Shown here: piece by piece, positions 10,604 through 21,129 of the stretch
How positions within the stretch are numbered: the first letter of the stretch is position 1
Layout: each line of letters starts with the position of its first letter
NCBI GenBank assembly: GCA_947044405.1
Contig: CAMRHE010000168.1
Coordinates: 3,479,001 to 3,543,000, forward strand
Length of the DNA stretch: 64,000 nucleotides
Direction of reading: 5' to 3'
DNA from: Leptodactylus fallax
Taxonomy: Eukaryota > Chordata > Amphibia > Anura > Leptodactylidae
Translations under genes and position numbers: made by a program
The notes under the pieces: generated by a model
Database searches by the model: none
The model's input: the letters and a program-made list of their open reading frames with translations, nothing else
What the model was told of the DNA's origin: nothing

Positions 10604-10621
10604 CCCGCATCCGAAGCACCA
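10604..10621 (-). other. Possible primer-binding site
   Basis: Two bases inside the 5' LTR the minus strand reads TGGTGCTTCGGATGCGGG. It starts with TGG, the complement of a tRNA CCA end. I could not match it to a specific tRNA. Confidence 0.5.
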
Positions 10622-10623
10622 TA

Positions 10624-11117
10624 TGTGACAATTTGGGGGGATTTAGCCTCAAAGGAGGCAGCCTCCTGGACTCCACATTGGTGTTGGTGGTACTGGGTGC
10701 CAAATAAGCAGCATATCAGGCAGTGGTAATCCAACATAAATGGCTTTATTCAGCAAGTGGATAAAAACAGGAACAAAACAAAAAAACAGCCTAGCCTACA
10801 CATAGGGCACTACCTCACTGCTTGAGCCCTCACTAGCCTCTGGGGGCAAGAAACTTTACTGAGATTTCTCCTCAGCAGCCTGGCTCACACTTAGCTCAAG
10901 CAAGTCTGCTTAGGAAATCTAGTCCTCCTGGGACAGACCACCTGTCTGTTTCCCACTGGTTCCACCGTCTACCTGCTTCCTGCAGGTCTCCTCAGCAGTC
11001 TCTCCTGCTGCGTACACTCAATCTGGAGTTGGGTCCCACCTGTGGGTGTGGCTGAGGATTTTTTTTAAGCCTGGCTTTGGGTCGCTCACCAGCGCCCTTT
11101 AGGTTCACACTCTCACA
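10624..11117 (-). repeat. 5' LTR of the host-fragment retroelement
   Basis: Nearly identical to 6798-7290 and in the same orientation. Differences are scattered substitutions and a one-base change in a T run near 11057-11064. As the upstream LTR on the minus strand it would drive the transcript. Confidence 0.92.
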
Positions 11118-11394
11118 AAAGGTATAATTGGTATTACCAACTTTACAAATGACCTTTATTTATTATTACTTAGAGGTTAACTGTTAAAACCATACTCATC
11201 AAGCAAAGCATATTCACCAAAAACTCAGCTTGAGACGGGGAACAATTTAAACATAAAACCTAAGAAAATTTAAAAAATTACCAGGATATTCACAATATTT
11301 GTTAAAAGACTTATTATACTGTACAGTCCTTGCCAAAAACTGTACTGTACCAATTCCTAATTTTATTGTTTAATAATGCAACTAAGGGGCCCGT
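11118..11394. other. AT-rich DNA, nothing recognised
   Basis: No open frame or repeat structure I can support. Confidence 0.5.
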
Positions 11395-11719
11395 AAACAT
11401 ACCAAAACAGTACTCACCTCTCCCCAGCCCTCCGTTTCCAGTTCCATTAATGTGTATACAGGTCCACCAGCTTACGTTACCAGTGATATCCTGTTTGCGC
11501 TAGTGGACCGCTGCAGTCAATCATATGCCTCAACTGTGACTGTTGTGATGTGCCATTTGTGATGTGCCATTTGTGAAAAGGTCAACACTGAGACCTGTGA
11601 TTGGCTGCACTTAACACAAACAGCCAGGTGAACCTGAATACAGATGAACAGAACTGCTATCCCTGGAAAGGGAGGCCTGGGGAGAGGTGAGTAATGGTTT
11701 GCTTTATTTAAAGGCCCCT
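11395..11719. mobile_element. Foldback MITE with AGGGGCC termini
   Basis: The ends are inverted copies: AGGGGCCCGTAAAC then ACTCACCTCTCCCCAG on the left, and the complement CTGGGGAGAGGTGAGT then TTTAAAGGCCCCT on the right. The middle contains a tandem TGTGATGTGCCATT pair near 11550-11575. I found no exact target duplication and no coding capacity. Confidence 0.65.
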
Positions 11720-12109
11720 CAGCAGCAGTTCAAATAATGAAATTATGACGTGGAGCACCCCTTTTAATATATTTTTTCAATACATTTCAATGGCTTTTCT
11801 TATTTTTTTGACAAGATATCAGTGTAATGCAGGGGTGTCAAACTCATTTTCACCGGGAGCCATTTCAGCCTCACGGGGTACCTTGAAGGGCCAAGATTAT
11901 TTTACACGTGTATAAAAGTAACTTCTCCTTAACAGTTAAGCGAGCTATTAAGGAGTAGTTACATTTGTACATTACTACTGTTACAATCAGCCCTTTGAGG
12001 GCAACCAGGAAGAACATAATGTATTGTTAAAACCTAAGACATTGGCATGTTACATACTATCCTCATCCTTTTCTGAATATATCAAAAATTAAGCAAAATA
12101 CAAATACCG

Positions 12110-12310
12110 TTTACCCCTGCAAACGGTATTATGCTCCATAGTGGCCCCTGCACACTGTATTATGCTCTATAGTGGCCCCTGCACACAGTATTATGCTCCA
12201 TAGTGGCCCCTGCACACAGTATTATGCTCCATAGTGGCCCCTGCACACGGTATTATGCTTCATAGTGACCCCTGCACATGGTATTATGTCCCATAGTGAC
12301 CCCCCACCCA
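12110..12310. repeat. 31-bp minisatellite, about 6 copies
   Basis: The repeating core is ATAGTGGCCCCTGCACAC followed by GGTATTATGCTCC. It directly abuts the foldback unit at 12317. The same unit, in either orientation, occurs at 16.24-16.80, 31.79-31.85, 50.78-51.12 and 56.47-56.70 kb. Confidence 0.9.
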
Positions 12311-12316
12311 TGAACT

Positions 12317-12648
12317 ATTATTATACTCTGGGGTCTTTTCAGACCCCAGAGTATAATGATCGGAGACCCAGGTGGTGACAAACATAAAAATCAGTGTTAC
12401 TTACCTGGGCTCGGGTGCGCTCCCTGCTTTCGGCCTTCTTCAATGTCGCACAGACCGGCGTCGCAACATAATGATGTCGGCCTGGCTCACGTGATGCCTG
12501 GGACGTCACCAAAGAATGCCGAAGCCTGCTGGGAGTAACATCGGATCGCCGGAGAGGTGAGTAACACAGGTTTTTATGTTTATCACCTCCCCTGGGTCTC
12601 CGATTATTATACTCTGGGGTCTGAAAAGACCCTGGAGTATAATAATAG
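12317..12648. mobile_element. Foldback element copy A, hairpin at both ends
   Basis: Each end carries a hairpin: ATACTCTGGGGTCT, four to six bases, then AGACCCCAGAGTAT. The two arms (GGTGACAAACATAAAAA...ACTTACCTGGGC and its inverse) pair with each other around a GC-rich centre. It is one of five copies in the window. Confidence 0.8.
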
Positions 12649-13113
12649 TAGTATTTGATGGGGTTTGACGGCCGCAGCCTCACTTACCATCCCCGCTCCT
12701 GCACACAGCCGCTTCTGCGTCCCATAGCAGAAGGGGGAAGCGGGGGCGGCCACGACCAGCAGCGGGGATCGATAAGTAAATAGGCCGTTACGTGCCGGGG
12801 ATACTCCAGCAGGCAACGGCCTATTTATATATATAAAAAAACTTATCCTCACCTACCTCCGATGCAGCCGCCGCCTCCTCCTCTTCTTGTCTGCGACGTC
12901 TGCATGTCAGCGTAGGCGGCGCGATGACGTCATTGTATCGCCGCCTGCGCTGACATGCAGAGGTCTTGTAAACCAGCCCAGGACAGGTTTCGCGCAGCTT
13001 TGTTTTTTTTTTTTTTTTTTTTAAGCGGTCTGTCCTGGGCTGGTTTACATTAAATAGACTATAAAAAATGACAGTGACGGGCCAGATAAGTGTCGGGCTG
13101 GATAACAGAAGGC

Positions 13114-14498
13114 AGCGGGCAAAAAGCAGTTACATTATTAATTAAAGTGCATTACATTTTGGTCTAGAATCACGTTTTACAGAATGAGATACAGGCTACA
13201 CTCCGATGACCGAGGTGCAAATTGGCAATGAAAAACAGCCATTTTTCACAGCCTTCTTGCACCCGATGGGCACCCACTTTCACAGATCCCACATACATTT
13301 CAGTTTATGGAGAGATCCATGAATCTGACAAAAATAGGACATGACCTATATTTTGACGGTCTGGTTCAACAGAAGTCAAAATAACAGTCATGTGAATAGC
13401 CCCCATTCACTGAAATTGAATTTAATGCTGCCATCCATTTAAAAAAACGGACAATGTAGCTTTAGTTGTCTGAAAAGTTAGTCACTGCATTGTAGTACGG
13501 CAATTTACACAGTCATGAGACAACAATACACGTATGTTATGGTGCAAATAATTATGATTATGAAGTGGAGTAGATCATATAGGAGCTCTATCAGATTTTC
13601 GCCAAGATGTATATTAAATCATAAAAAATAATAGTAATTTGTGCAATCCAAATTATCAATTTGTTTACAAAAGTAAAACTACTCCTATTGCAACATGTTT
13701 TTTATTCTCAATCCCTAAACAAAAGATTTACTAAATAGATTTAGGAACATTATTTCCATTAACACATTTATTTTATTCTTTGGGTCTAAACAAAATCCTA
13801 TTATCTACATAATTATACATAGGAACTAAAACAACATTGTATTGTCAGCTTTGAAAATGTTCACAATAGCACCTCATCTTGTTTCTTTTTTCTGTCTTTC
13901 TCACACCAACTGCGTTGTCCTTTCACAATATGTTGAGTAAATAATCTAGCTAGAAAACAATAAGTTTACGAATGGATAAACATAGTTATTGAGACAATGA
14001 TCACATGCTTTGTGGACTTTGTGCTGGTTTCCATATGGCTGTTTTCAATAACATGTTTTCTGTCCTATCATATCAGTCATTTTATAAAGTCTCAGTACCA
14101 TAAGAGTTCATGTTTCATAAGCACAATTTACTTGTATGTGACAATGCAAAATATTTCCCTTTTTCAGAACTACAATATTTCTTACAGGAAAAAATGCTGA
14201 ATTTGAAAAATTTGAGATGAATATACTGTATAACTCTTTCCACTAAAATATAACCTAATCATGATTGAATCATGGGTTTATTAATTGTCTCTTTCTGGTA
14301 GGGCCATATTACAGCCATATTTGATTTGTTACTAGAGATTTGTTTTGTGTTCAGGTCCCTGATTTGCTTTGGGTCAAACAATTTCTGTACAAACCACACA
14401 TTAAATTGGCTTACAACACTCTTAGGACTCATAGGAACCTATCTATCTCATGTCTATCTCTCTAAGGCAAACATAGCTGAAGTTACGTCGATATGACA
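13114..14498. other. AT-rich DNA, nothing recognised
   Basis: No gene. Short open frames such as 13997-14200 have no recognisable content and look like chance. Confidence 0.5.
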
Positions 14499-14823
14499 TT
14501 ATTATACTCTGGGGTTTCTTCAGACCGAAGAGTATAATAGATGGAGGCCCAGGAGAGGTGTAAAAAATAAAAAAAACATTCATACTCACCTTCTGTTACC
14601 ATTGAGGCCTGTGATTGGGCCACCAGCAGTCACATGGGCAAGCCAAGTGTCATGATGCTTGGCATGCCCAGGTCACCACTGAGGCCCAAGCACAGCTTCA
14701 TTGCTGAGCTTGGGCCAGTGACCTCACTGGGAAAGCACCAGATTTTGCGAAGAGGCCCAAAACAGGTAACAGAAGGTGAGTACATTCTTAAATTTTTTTA
14801 ACCTCTCCTAGGCCTGTACTTAT
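14499..14823. mobile_element. Foldback element copy B, right hairpin lost
   Basis: The left hairpin (ATACTCTGGGGTTT / ACCGAAGAGTATAA) and both inner arms (CTCACCTTCTGTTACC / GGTAACAGAAGGTGAG) are present. The right tip is replaced by a different terminus beginning at 14826. Confidence 0.7.
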
Positions 14824-14825
14824 TA

Positions 14826-14890
14826 CCGTATTTTTAGGAGTATAAGATATACCGGACCATAAGACGCACCTAGGTTTTAGAGGAGGAAAA
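14826..14890. mobile_element. Terminus of a TA-site DNA element
   Basis: The sequence CCGTATTTTTAGGAGTATAA then ACCATAAGACGCACC is like the inverted partner at 40080-40123 (GCGTCTTATAGTCCAAAAAA). Only an end is visible here. Confidence 0.5.
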
Positions 14891-14969
14891 TAAGCAAAAA
14901 ATGTGGTAAAATATTTAATATATGGGAGTTGTAGTTTTGCAACAGCTGCAAGGCCACATTGACAGGTGG

Positions 14970-15260
14970 TCCTGCAGCTGTACCGGGAAGCATAGGGCAT
15001 CTTTTTTTGAGAGGTCAGGTGTACTTTTTAGTTATAACATTTTGAGGAATGTCTATACCTTTGATCACTTTTTATTTAAAATCAGAGGCGAAACAAATAA
15101 ACGGCAGTTCAGCACTTTTGAGACTTTTTCCCACTATGACATTTACCCTACGGGAAAAATATTTTTATAAGTTTGTAGACCAGGCATTTTCGGACACAGG
15201 GATACCTAATGTGTATGTGTTTCACAGTAATTTTCTATTTTTTATATATATTCTAGGGAA
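14970..15260 (-). repeat. Unclassified interspersed repeat X, inverted copy
   Basis: This matches the reverse complement of about 18385-18655, including TACTTTTTAGTTATA, GATCACTTTTTATT and GACACAGGGATACCTAATGT. A third copy of the family is at 41.16-41.54 kb, covering a different part. No coding signal is seen. Confidence 0.7.
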
Positions 15261-15780
15261 AGGGGGTGATTTAGCGCTTTTAATTTTTTTTTTTTTTATA
15301 TATATATATTTTTTTTAAACTTTGTTTTAACTATTTTATTAGCCCCCCAGGGGGCTTGAAACTGCAATCATTTGATTGCAAGTCCCATTGATCTAGTCCC
15401 GCATCAGTGCCCAATCGCAAGCCTGTCAGAAAATCAGTCACGGACGCCCACGCATTCACACATTACACAAAGCCGGATTCTGTCTTTTACACAATCTCAT
15501 TGAGGTGATGCGCAGGCGGCAATTGTGAGCAGGCACATAGGTCGAAAAGAATAAGTGGGAATAGCACATGCGTTCGGGCACGCTGCCCAATGTTTACTGT
15601 TCACACGTGCCACTTGTTTTATACTGTCTAAAGGGAATCATTGTTGGCTTTATCTATCTTACATCTAATAGTCCATAATGTTGTTATATATACCACTTCA
15701 TATACATTTTTGAAGATGGATTTTACTAGCTTTATCTCCTTTATATATATTATTCTTTGATGTTATTGTGTACTGTATAC
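15261..15780. other. T-rich tract and unremarkable DNA
   Basis: A T-rich run lies at 15279-15316. The rest shows no feature I can name. Confidence 0.4.
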
Positions 15781-16239
15781 TAGGGGCAGGCAACCTTTTT
15801 TGTTCGGCGTGCCGATTTTAATTAAAAAATCAAAGATGAGGTACTCGGAGTGCCGGTCAATAATTGTAAGTCTGATGACCCCTAAACTAAAGTCATATAC
15901 CACAAACCATAACACAGAAGAGCTGCCACCAGATGCTTTTGGACACATGTGTTTACTGCTATTTCCTGGGGCGCACCTGTACTTTCTGATTAGAAACAAT
16001 GAAAGTACATATGCAGCCCCCAATTAGTGGTAAATGTATGTGTACAGGAGCACCGTATCGCAGCATCCTTATTGTGAAAACACAATATGTATCTTGATTC
16101 AGCTATATTCTTAGGCCACTAGAACTTTTACTTCGATGTAAAACTGCGTTCACATGGTGCATTTTTGCACAAAAAAAAAAAAAATTCCTGCGTTTTCTGT
16201 GCAAAAACACATCCTTAATACAGAAAACACACGTTATAC

Positions 16240-16800
16240 AGAATTATGTCCCATAGTGGCCCCTGCACACGGTATATGTCCCAAAGCGGCTCCTGCACAT
16301 GGTATTATATCCCATAGTGGCCTCTGCACATGGTATTATATCCCATAGCGGCATCTGCACACTGTATTATATACCATAGAGGCCCCTGCACATGGTATTA
16401 TATCCCATAGCGGCCCCTGCACACGGTATTATATCCCATAGTGGCCCCTGCACACGGTATTATATCCCATAGCGGCCCCAGTACACTGTATATGTCCCAT
16501 AGGGGCCTCTTCACATGGTATTATATATCCCATAGCGGCCCCTGCACACCATATTATGTCCCATAGCAGCCCCTGCACATGGTATTATATCCCATAGCGG
16601 CCCCTGCACACGGTATATGTCCCATAGCGGCCCCTGCACACTGTATTATTTCCCAGAGAGGCCCCGTCACACGGCATTATGACCCATAGCGGCCCCTGCA
16701 CATGGTATTATGTCTGATATCTGCCCATGCACACAGTATATGTCCCATAGTGGCCCCTGCACACGGTATATGTCCCATAGTGGCCTCTCCAAACTGTATA
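16240..16800. repeat. 31-bp minisatellite, about 18 copies
   Basis: Copies of CATAGCGGCCCCTGCACA followed by GGTATTATGTCC are repeated with some shortened units (GGTATATGTCC). It is the largest array in this orientation. Confidence 0.92.
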
Positions 16801-16845
16801 ATATTCAAACTTTTATAATATTCCAATTTTCACCAGTCACTAGCT

Positions 16846-17172
16846 ATTATTATACTCTGGGGTCTCTTCAGACCCCAGAGTATAATAAGTGGAGGGCCAA
16901 GAGAGGTGACAAACATAAAAAATAATGTTACTCACCTTTCTTGCGCTCCGCGGCGGCTCTGTTCTCTTCGGACTGATTGGGTCTCAGGACGCCCTGATGC
17001 CCTGATGCCCTGTCAGCAATCTCTCACTTCAGGCAGAAGCGTCTGCAGAGCACAGAGCCGCCGCGGAGAGCAGGAAAGGTGAATAACATTGTTTTTTTTA
17101 TGTTTGATCACCTCCCCAGGGGCTCCACTTATTATACTCTGGGGTCTGAAGAGACCCCAGACTAAAATAATA
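16846..17172. mobile_element. Foldback element copy C
   Basis: Left hairpin ATACTCTGGGGTCT / AGACCCCAGAGTAT at 16851-16886; right hairpin at 17131-17165. The inner arms contain GCTCCGCGGCGGCTCT and its inverse AGAGCCGCCGCGGAG. Confidence 0.85.
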
Positions 17173-17296
17173 GTAGTTTCGTTTCGGCCGTGTTTGGTCC
17201 TATCGAAAATGCTGGGTGAGGACTCGGGCTGCCCGTGCCAGGGAAATAAGCCTAAATGCCACTCTTGGCACGTGTGCCGGGGGTTGCCGACCCCTG

Positions 17297-17629
17297 TTAT
17301 AGATATAGTATATATAACTCCCAGGAAAAGAGAAAGAAGGGTATAATTTTTAAAAGGTGTAATTATTATCATAGGACTATTAATTTTTCATAATCAATGT
17401 CGGCCACTTAAATAAGTCTACATTACTATATTACTCCAACTTTTGATAAATCTCTGTCAAAAAAATATATTTCTACAATCAAAATATGTATGACATACTC
17501 AGTTACTAAGAAAATAATTAAACTGCTTCAAAGTTATGCGGCAAATGTGAAGCCATCATTTAAGCTATTCAGGCTCAGGCTATTCAACTTTTCAATCCAC
17601 CTTCTTTTTGTAATAATTTCTTATTATGG
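17297..17629. other. AT-rich DNA, nothing recognised
   Basis: No supported feature. Confidence 0.45.
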
Positions 17630-17950
17630 TCACCTTTCCTGTGGGCCTAATTTGATTTGGCAGATACCCCAAAATTTTAACATATCTATATTCTGATTGT
17701 GGGCAAATCGAATGTGACGAGATAAAGACCTGCTAATATGTTGGGATATCCTCCTCCTTAGTTGTTGAATAGTCTTACCCACATATATCTTAGGGAAAAT
17801 ACATTGAGCCACATAAATTACACCAGATGTGCAGCACGTAATAAATTGGTGGATTTCATAGTCTCTACCATTTATTGGATTACAAAAGCACTTCAACCTG
17901 GGATGAAAAAAAAAAGTCCCCACAAGGGAAAAAAACTTTCAATGGTCAAT
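17630..17950 (-). pseudogene. Penelope-like GIY-YIG fragment
   Basis: A minus-strand frame of about 97 codons reads CNPINGRDYEIHQFITC, TSGVIYVAQC, then the GIY-YIG core KIYVGKTIQQLRRRISQHIS and RHIRFAHNQN. The cysteine spacing ahead of the core and the core itself are of Penelope-like type. The RT is absent and both ends are undefined. The protein wording differs clearly from the domains at 4.1-4.5 and 48.5-48.9 kb, so this is a separate lineage. Confidence 0.7.
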
Positions 17951-17984
17951 CTCAGCCAGCTGATATTTGGTCTATCAGTCAGCA

Positions 17985-18880
17985 CCTCCTTAACGTAGTA
18001 ATACGGTGGACGTCGGGTATTTAAATATGGCGGCCGCTAAGCTGCTGAGGGGTCTCTGATGTATTGTACAGCAGAGACCCAGTACTAATGCCAGTTGTCA
18101 GTCCCCGCAACTGATCACGGGCATTAAGGCCCCCCAGCTTGGACCAAGCTGCCATTTTGCCAGTGGTGCCTGGGCACCGCCATTTTGTCGGGGATCGCCG
18201 ACACCCAGAATGAGATCTGTGTCCAGCGTCCAGTTGCCATGACAGTCAGGAGCCTATTGAAGGCTCTCAGGCTTGTCTGACGTATAATTCTATTGCAGGC
18301 TGTAATAGAAGTGCCGGTATTTTGTAATGCATTGCAATGTGCAAAGCACATTAGTGATCAGGTCCCCTGGGGTTCAAGACGAAAAATTACTGTGAAACTC
18401 ATGCACATTAGGTATCCCTGTGTCTGAAAACGCCCGGTCTAGAAAGTTATAAAAATATGTTTCCTATACGGTGAACGATGTAGCGGGGAAAAAAAAAAAA
18501 ATCAAAATTGCCAAACCACCATTTTTTCGCTGTTTCACCACTGTCAAAAATTTGAATAAAAAGTGATCAAAGCAATAGACATTCCCCAAAATGGTATAAC
18601 TAAAAAGTACATCTAGCCCCGCAAAAAAAGACGCCCTATGCATACCCGTACACAGAAATATAAAGAAGAAAAATTTTATTTGCAAAGTTTTAGATTATTG
18701 TTAAGGGGTTAAAATGTAACTAAAATTATATAAATTTGGTAGCTTTGGAATCATACCGAAACATAGAATACAAGTGACATGTCATTTTGACTGCAGTGAA
18801 TGCTGTAAAAACAAGGCCCGTCAGAAAGTCACACAAATGCACTTTTTCTCCAATTCTGCCCAATTCTGAATTTTTTTTAC
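17985..18880 (+). repeat. Unclassified interspersed repeat X
   Basis: This is a long copy. Its first part (GGTATTTAAATATGGC ... GATCACGGGCATT) and last part (CATAGAATACA, GAAAGTC.CACAAATGCA) recur in the same orientation at 41.16-41.54 kb; its middle recurs inverted at 14.97-15.26 kb. Class unknown. Confidence 0.65.
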
Positions 18881-19024
18881 AGTACATTGTACAGAATAAT
18901 AAATAGTACCATTATGAAGAACAATTTGTCCCACGAACATTAAGCCCTCATTTGGCTCTGTGAATGGAAACAAAAAAGTTATGGGGTTTGGAAGGTGGGG
19001 GGTCAGAAACGAAAATTGAAAAAA

Positions 19025-19200
19025 TGTCACCGCCACTGAGGGACATTGACATTTGTCTGGGAGCCAATGGGGGACATTACCATTTGCGTGGGGGAAACTG
19101 GGGGACATAACCATTTGCCTGGGGGCCACTGTGGGCATTACTATTTGACTGGAGGCCACTGGGGGAATTACTACCTGCCTAAGGGAACACTGGCGGGGCA
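19025..19200. repeat. Degenerate minisatellite, about 32-bp unit
   Basis: About five units follow GCCACTGGGGGACATTAC and CATTTGCCTGGGG. The GGCCACTG...GACATTA core resembles the 31-bp unit of the other arrays. Confidence 0.75.
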
Positions 19201-19379
19201 TTTCCAAACATAAAATGATGTAGCTTTAAGATACATTCACATGATGCAGTTGTGGTGCAGTTACAATTGCACCAAAATTGCATCAGAAAACAAATACATG
19301 CAGTTTTGAAGTGGTTTTTGGTGAGGTTTTCTACATTTACAAGTTAAACAAATGTATATTCCAGCTATAAATTCAAGAA

Positions 19380-19497
19380 GTGTGCTAAAAAACACATCAA
19401 CTGCCATATTTTTTTCTTTTGGTAAAAATTATTTCATAGGGGTGTCCCGAAGAAAAAAAAAAATTACCAGGGGTGCTCTGAGTCTGAAAAGGTTGGG
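19380..19497 (-). mobile_element. hAT-type terminus
   Basis: Read on the minus strand, the tip is CAGTGTTTCCCAACC-like (AGTGTTTCCCAACCTTTTC). The same sub-terminal sequence appears at 21.67-21.76 kb inside another hAT MITE. The opposite end was not found. Confidence 0.5.
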
Positions 19498-20647
19498 AAA
19501 CACTAATCTAGACATAGCGGATGTCCTGTGAATGTCACTGGCCTAGGAGTAAAAAGACCATTAGAAAATTATTTGCTGTTATTAGATCTCCCTGTAGATG
19601 TCTTTTTTCTAAGCTGAATAACATTTTTCATTGTACTCCAATCCCTAATTATCTTGTTTGCCCTTCTCTACACTAACTCTAGTTCAATTATGTTCTTCTT
19701 GTACACTGGGGCCCAAAATCAAAGGCGTATTCCCATCTCAAGGATCCTATCTACATTGATAGCTTATGTAAATTCAAGAGATTTTCTAAATAAATTGCTT
19801 TTTAAATGCTATTTCATTTTAAATGCTATTTCATGCTATTTCAAATGCTATGTGAAAATATTCCTCCCACATCGTTTCCTTGGTGCCCGGCCTGTACCTA
19901 ATTATACAGGTCGGAGGATGACTCACTGATCTCTGGGGGGACTGAGTTCTCCAGTGTACTGTACTCACTTCCAAAGCTCTTATGTACAGCTCTGCCGTTT
20001 TTGCAATTTGCTGATAAAGGCTCACACAGTGTGTGTTATCTCTCTAAGCAATCACAAAGATAATATTGAGTTTACTGCAAGTCCATTCTCTCCTTTGCAG
20101 CATTTAAGTCTTTTTTTCTCTCCAAACCTGTGTTATGTAATATACATTTACTGTGCATATTATTTTATCTGCATTTATATTATATATCTAGTAATGTTAA
20201 TAAATTATCTTTCATGGTAAAGCCATGTCTATATCTACTGAGATACTTCATAATGTCCTGTTCATCAAACAGTCAAACTTACTACCAGCTTGTTGAAGAA
20301 TACAGAAAGTGAGAAGAAGAGATAGCAGGCAAAGCTGAAGAGAGAAGGAGATTGGAAAACCCATTTAATTAAGCATAATGGTCTATGTGTGGTTTTACCA
20401 GTGATTTGAATAGAGACATTACTATGTTCTTATCATGAGAATCTACACTTTTTTTAGTGCATCCGATAATTTTATTTGCCTTGAGAGCAGCTGCCTGGCA
20501 CTGGTCGCTAAATGAAAGCTTACTGTCCACCAAAATCCCAAGTCTTTCTTAGTAGCAGACTTACCCAGTAATTTACGATTAAGTAAATAATCATACATTT
20601 TATTTCTTTAAACAAAATGTATAACATTACATTTTTCTACATTAAAT

Positions 20648-21125
20648 TTAAAGAGGACCTTTCATGTCCTCATGAAAGTGCAGTTTTATATACCGGTAGA
20701 AAGCTGACAGTTTTCCCAGTATGTGCCCCAGTGGAGGAGATATTGGTGCCGATAGTTTCGGCACCAATCTCTTCCCACTGTCAGAAGGGCATTCCTCATA
20801 GCTCAGCGTCATTGCTTGGCTGTGAGGAACACCCCCCCGACAGTACTCATCCATAGACTTGTACTGGGGGGGGCGTTTCTCACAGCTCAGCATCATCGCA
20901 GGGTGGTAAGAAATGCCCCCTCTGACAGTACAAGGCTATGTTACAGTACTGTCAGGGGAGCGTTCCTTACAGCCCAGTGATGACAATGAGCTATAAGGAA
21001 CACCCTTCTGACAATGGGGAGAGATCGGAGCCAAAATTAACTACACCGATATCTCCTTCACCGGGGCACATACCAGGAAAGCCGACAGTGCACTGAATTC
21101 AGAGGACATGAAAGGTTCTCTTTAA
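20648..21125. mobile_element. TTAA-site MITE inside the CR1 copy
   Basis: TTAA at both ends (20648-20651 and 21122-21125) flanks inverted termini AGAGGACCTTTCATGTCC and, from the right, AGAGAACCTTTCATGTCC. The inside holds three diverged copies of a GACAGTAC...AGCTCAGC segment. The TTAA site suggests a piggyBac-type origin. Confidence 0.75.
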
Positions 21126-21129
21126 TTTT

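Larger units (their letters stand above)
6798..11117 (-). mobile_element. Non-autonomous LTR retroelement carrying host gene fragments
   Basis: Two direct repeats of 493 and 494 bp bound 3.3 kb of internal DNA. Transcription runs on the minus strand: the 5' LTR is 11117-10624, a possible primer-binding site follows at 10621-10604, and a purine tract (GAGGGGGAGGGTA) ends at 7291 against the 3' LTR. By eye the LTRs differ at roughly 14 places, so the insertion is moderately old. No gag, protease, RT or integrase is seen. Instead the body holds coding fragments related to non-muscle myosin heavy chain, HNRNPU and CLIP1/CLIP2 plus unidentified coiled-coil sequence, all in sense orientation and without introns. 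Flanks AAGAG and AAAGG do not form an exact target duplication. Confidence 0.88.
11830..13113. mobile_element. Mosaic hAT-type element, right end missing
   Basis: The left end CAGGGGTGTCAAACTCATTT is a typical hAT-group terminus. The right side at about 13080-13113 (GGGCCAGATAAGTGTCGGGC) looks like sub-terminal sequence of the same kind of element but stops short of the tip. Inside are a 31-bp minisatellite, a foldback unit and a GC-rich segment with a GATGACGTCAT core near 12920. There is no transposase. Confidence 0.6.
15781..17296. mobile_element. Non-autonomous hAT element holding minisatellite and foldback unit
   Basis: The left end TAGGGGCAGGCAACC and the right end, read inward as CAGGGGTCGGCAACC, are inverted hAT-type termini. 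The interior holds the 31-bp minisatellite and foldback copy C. Flanking 8-mers do not match convincingly, and there is no transposase. Confidence 0.7.

Noticed and set aside
6793..11122. 5-bp target duplication AAGAG / AAAGG for the host-fragment LTR element
   Set aside because: Two of five bases differ, so I do not claim it; LTR ends were set from the repeat itself.
15773..17304. 8-bp target duplication for the hAT element at 15781
   Set aside because: CTGTATAC and TTATAGAT are too different to be convincing.
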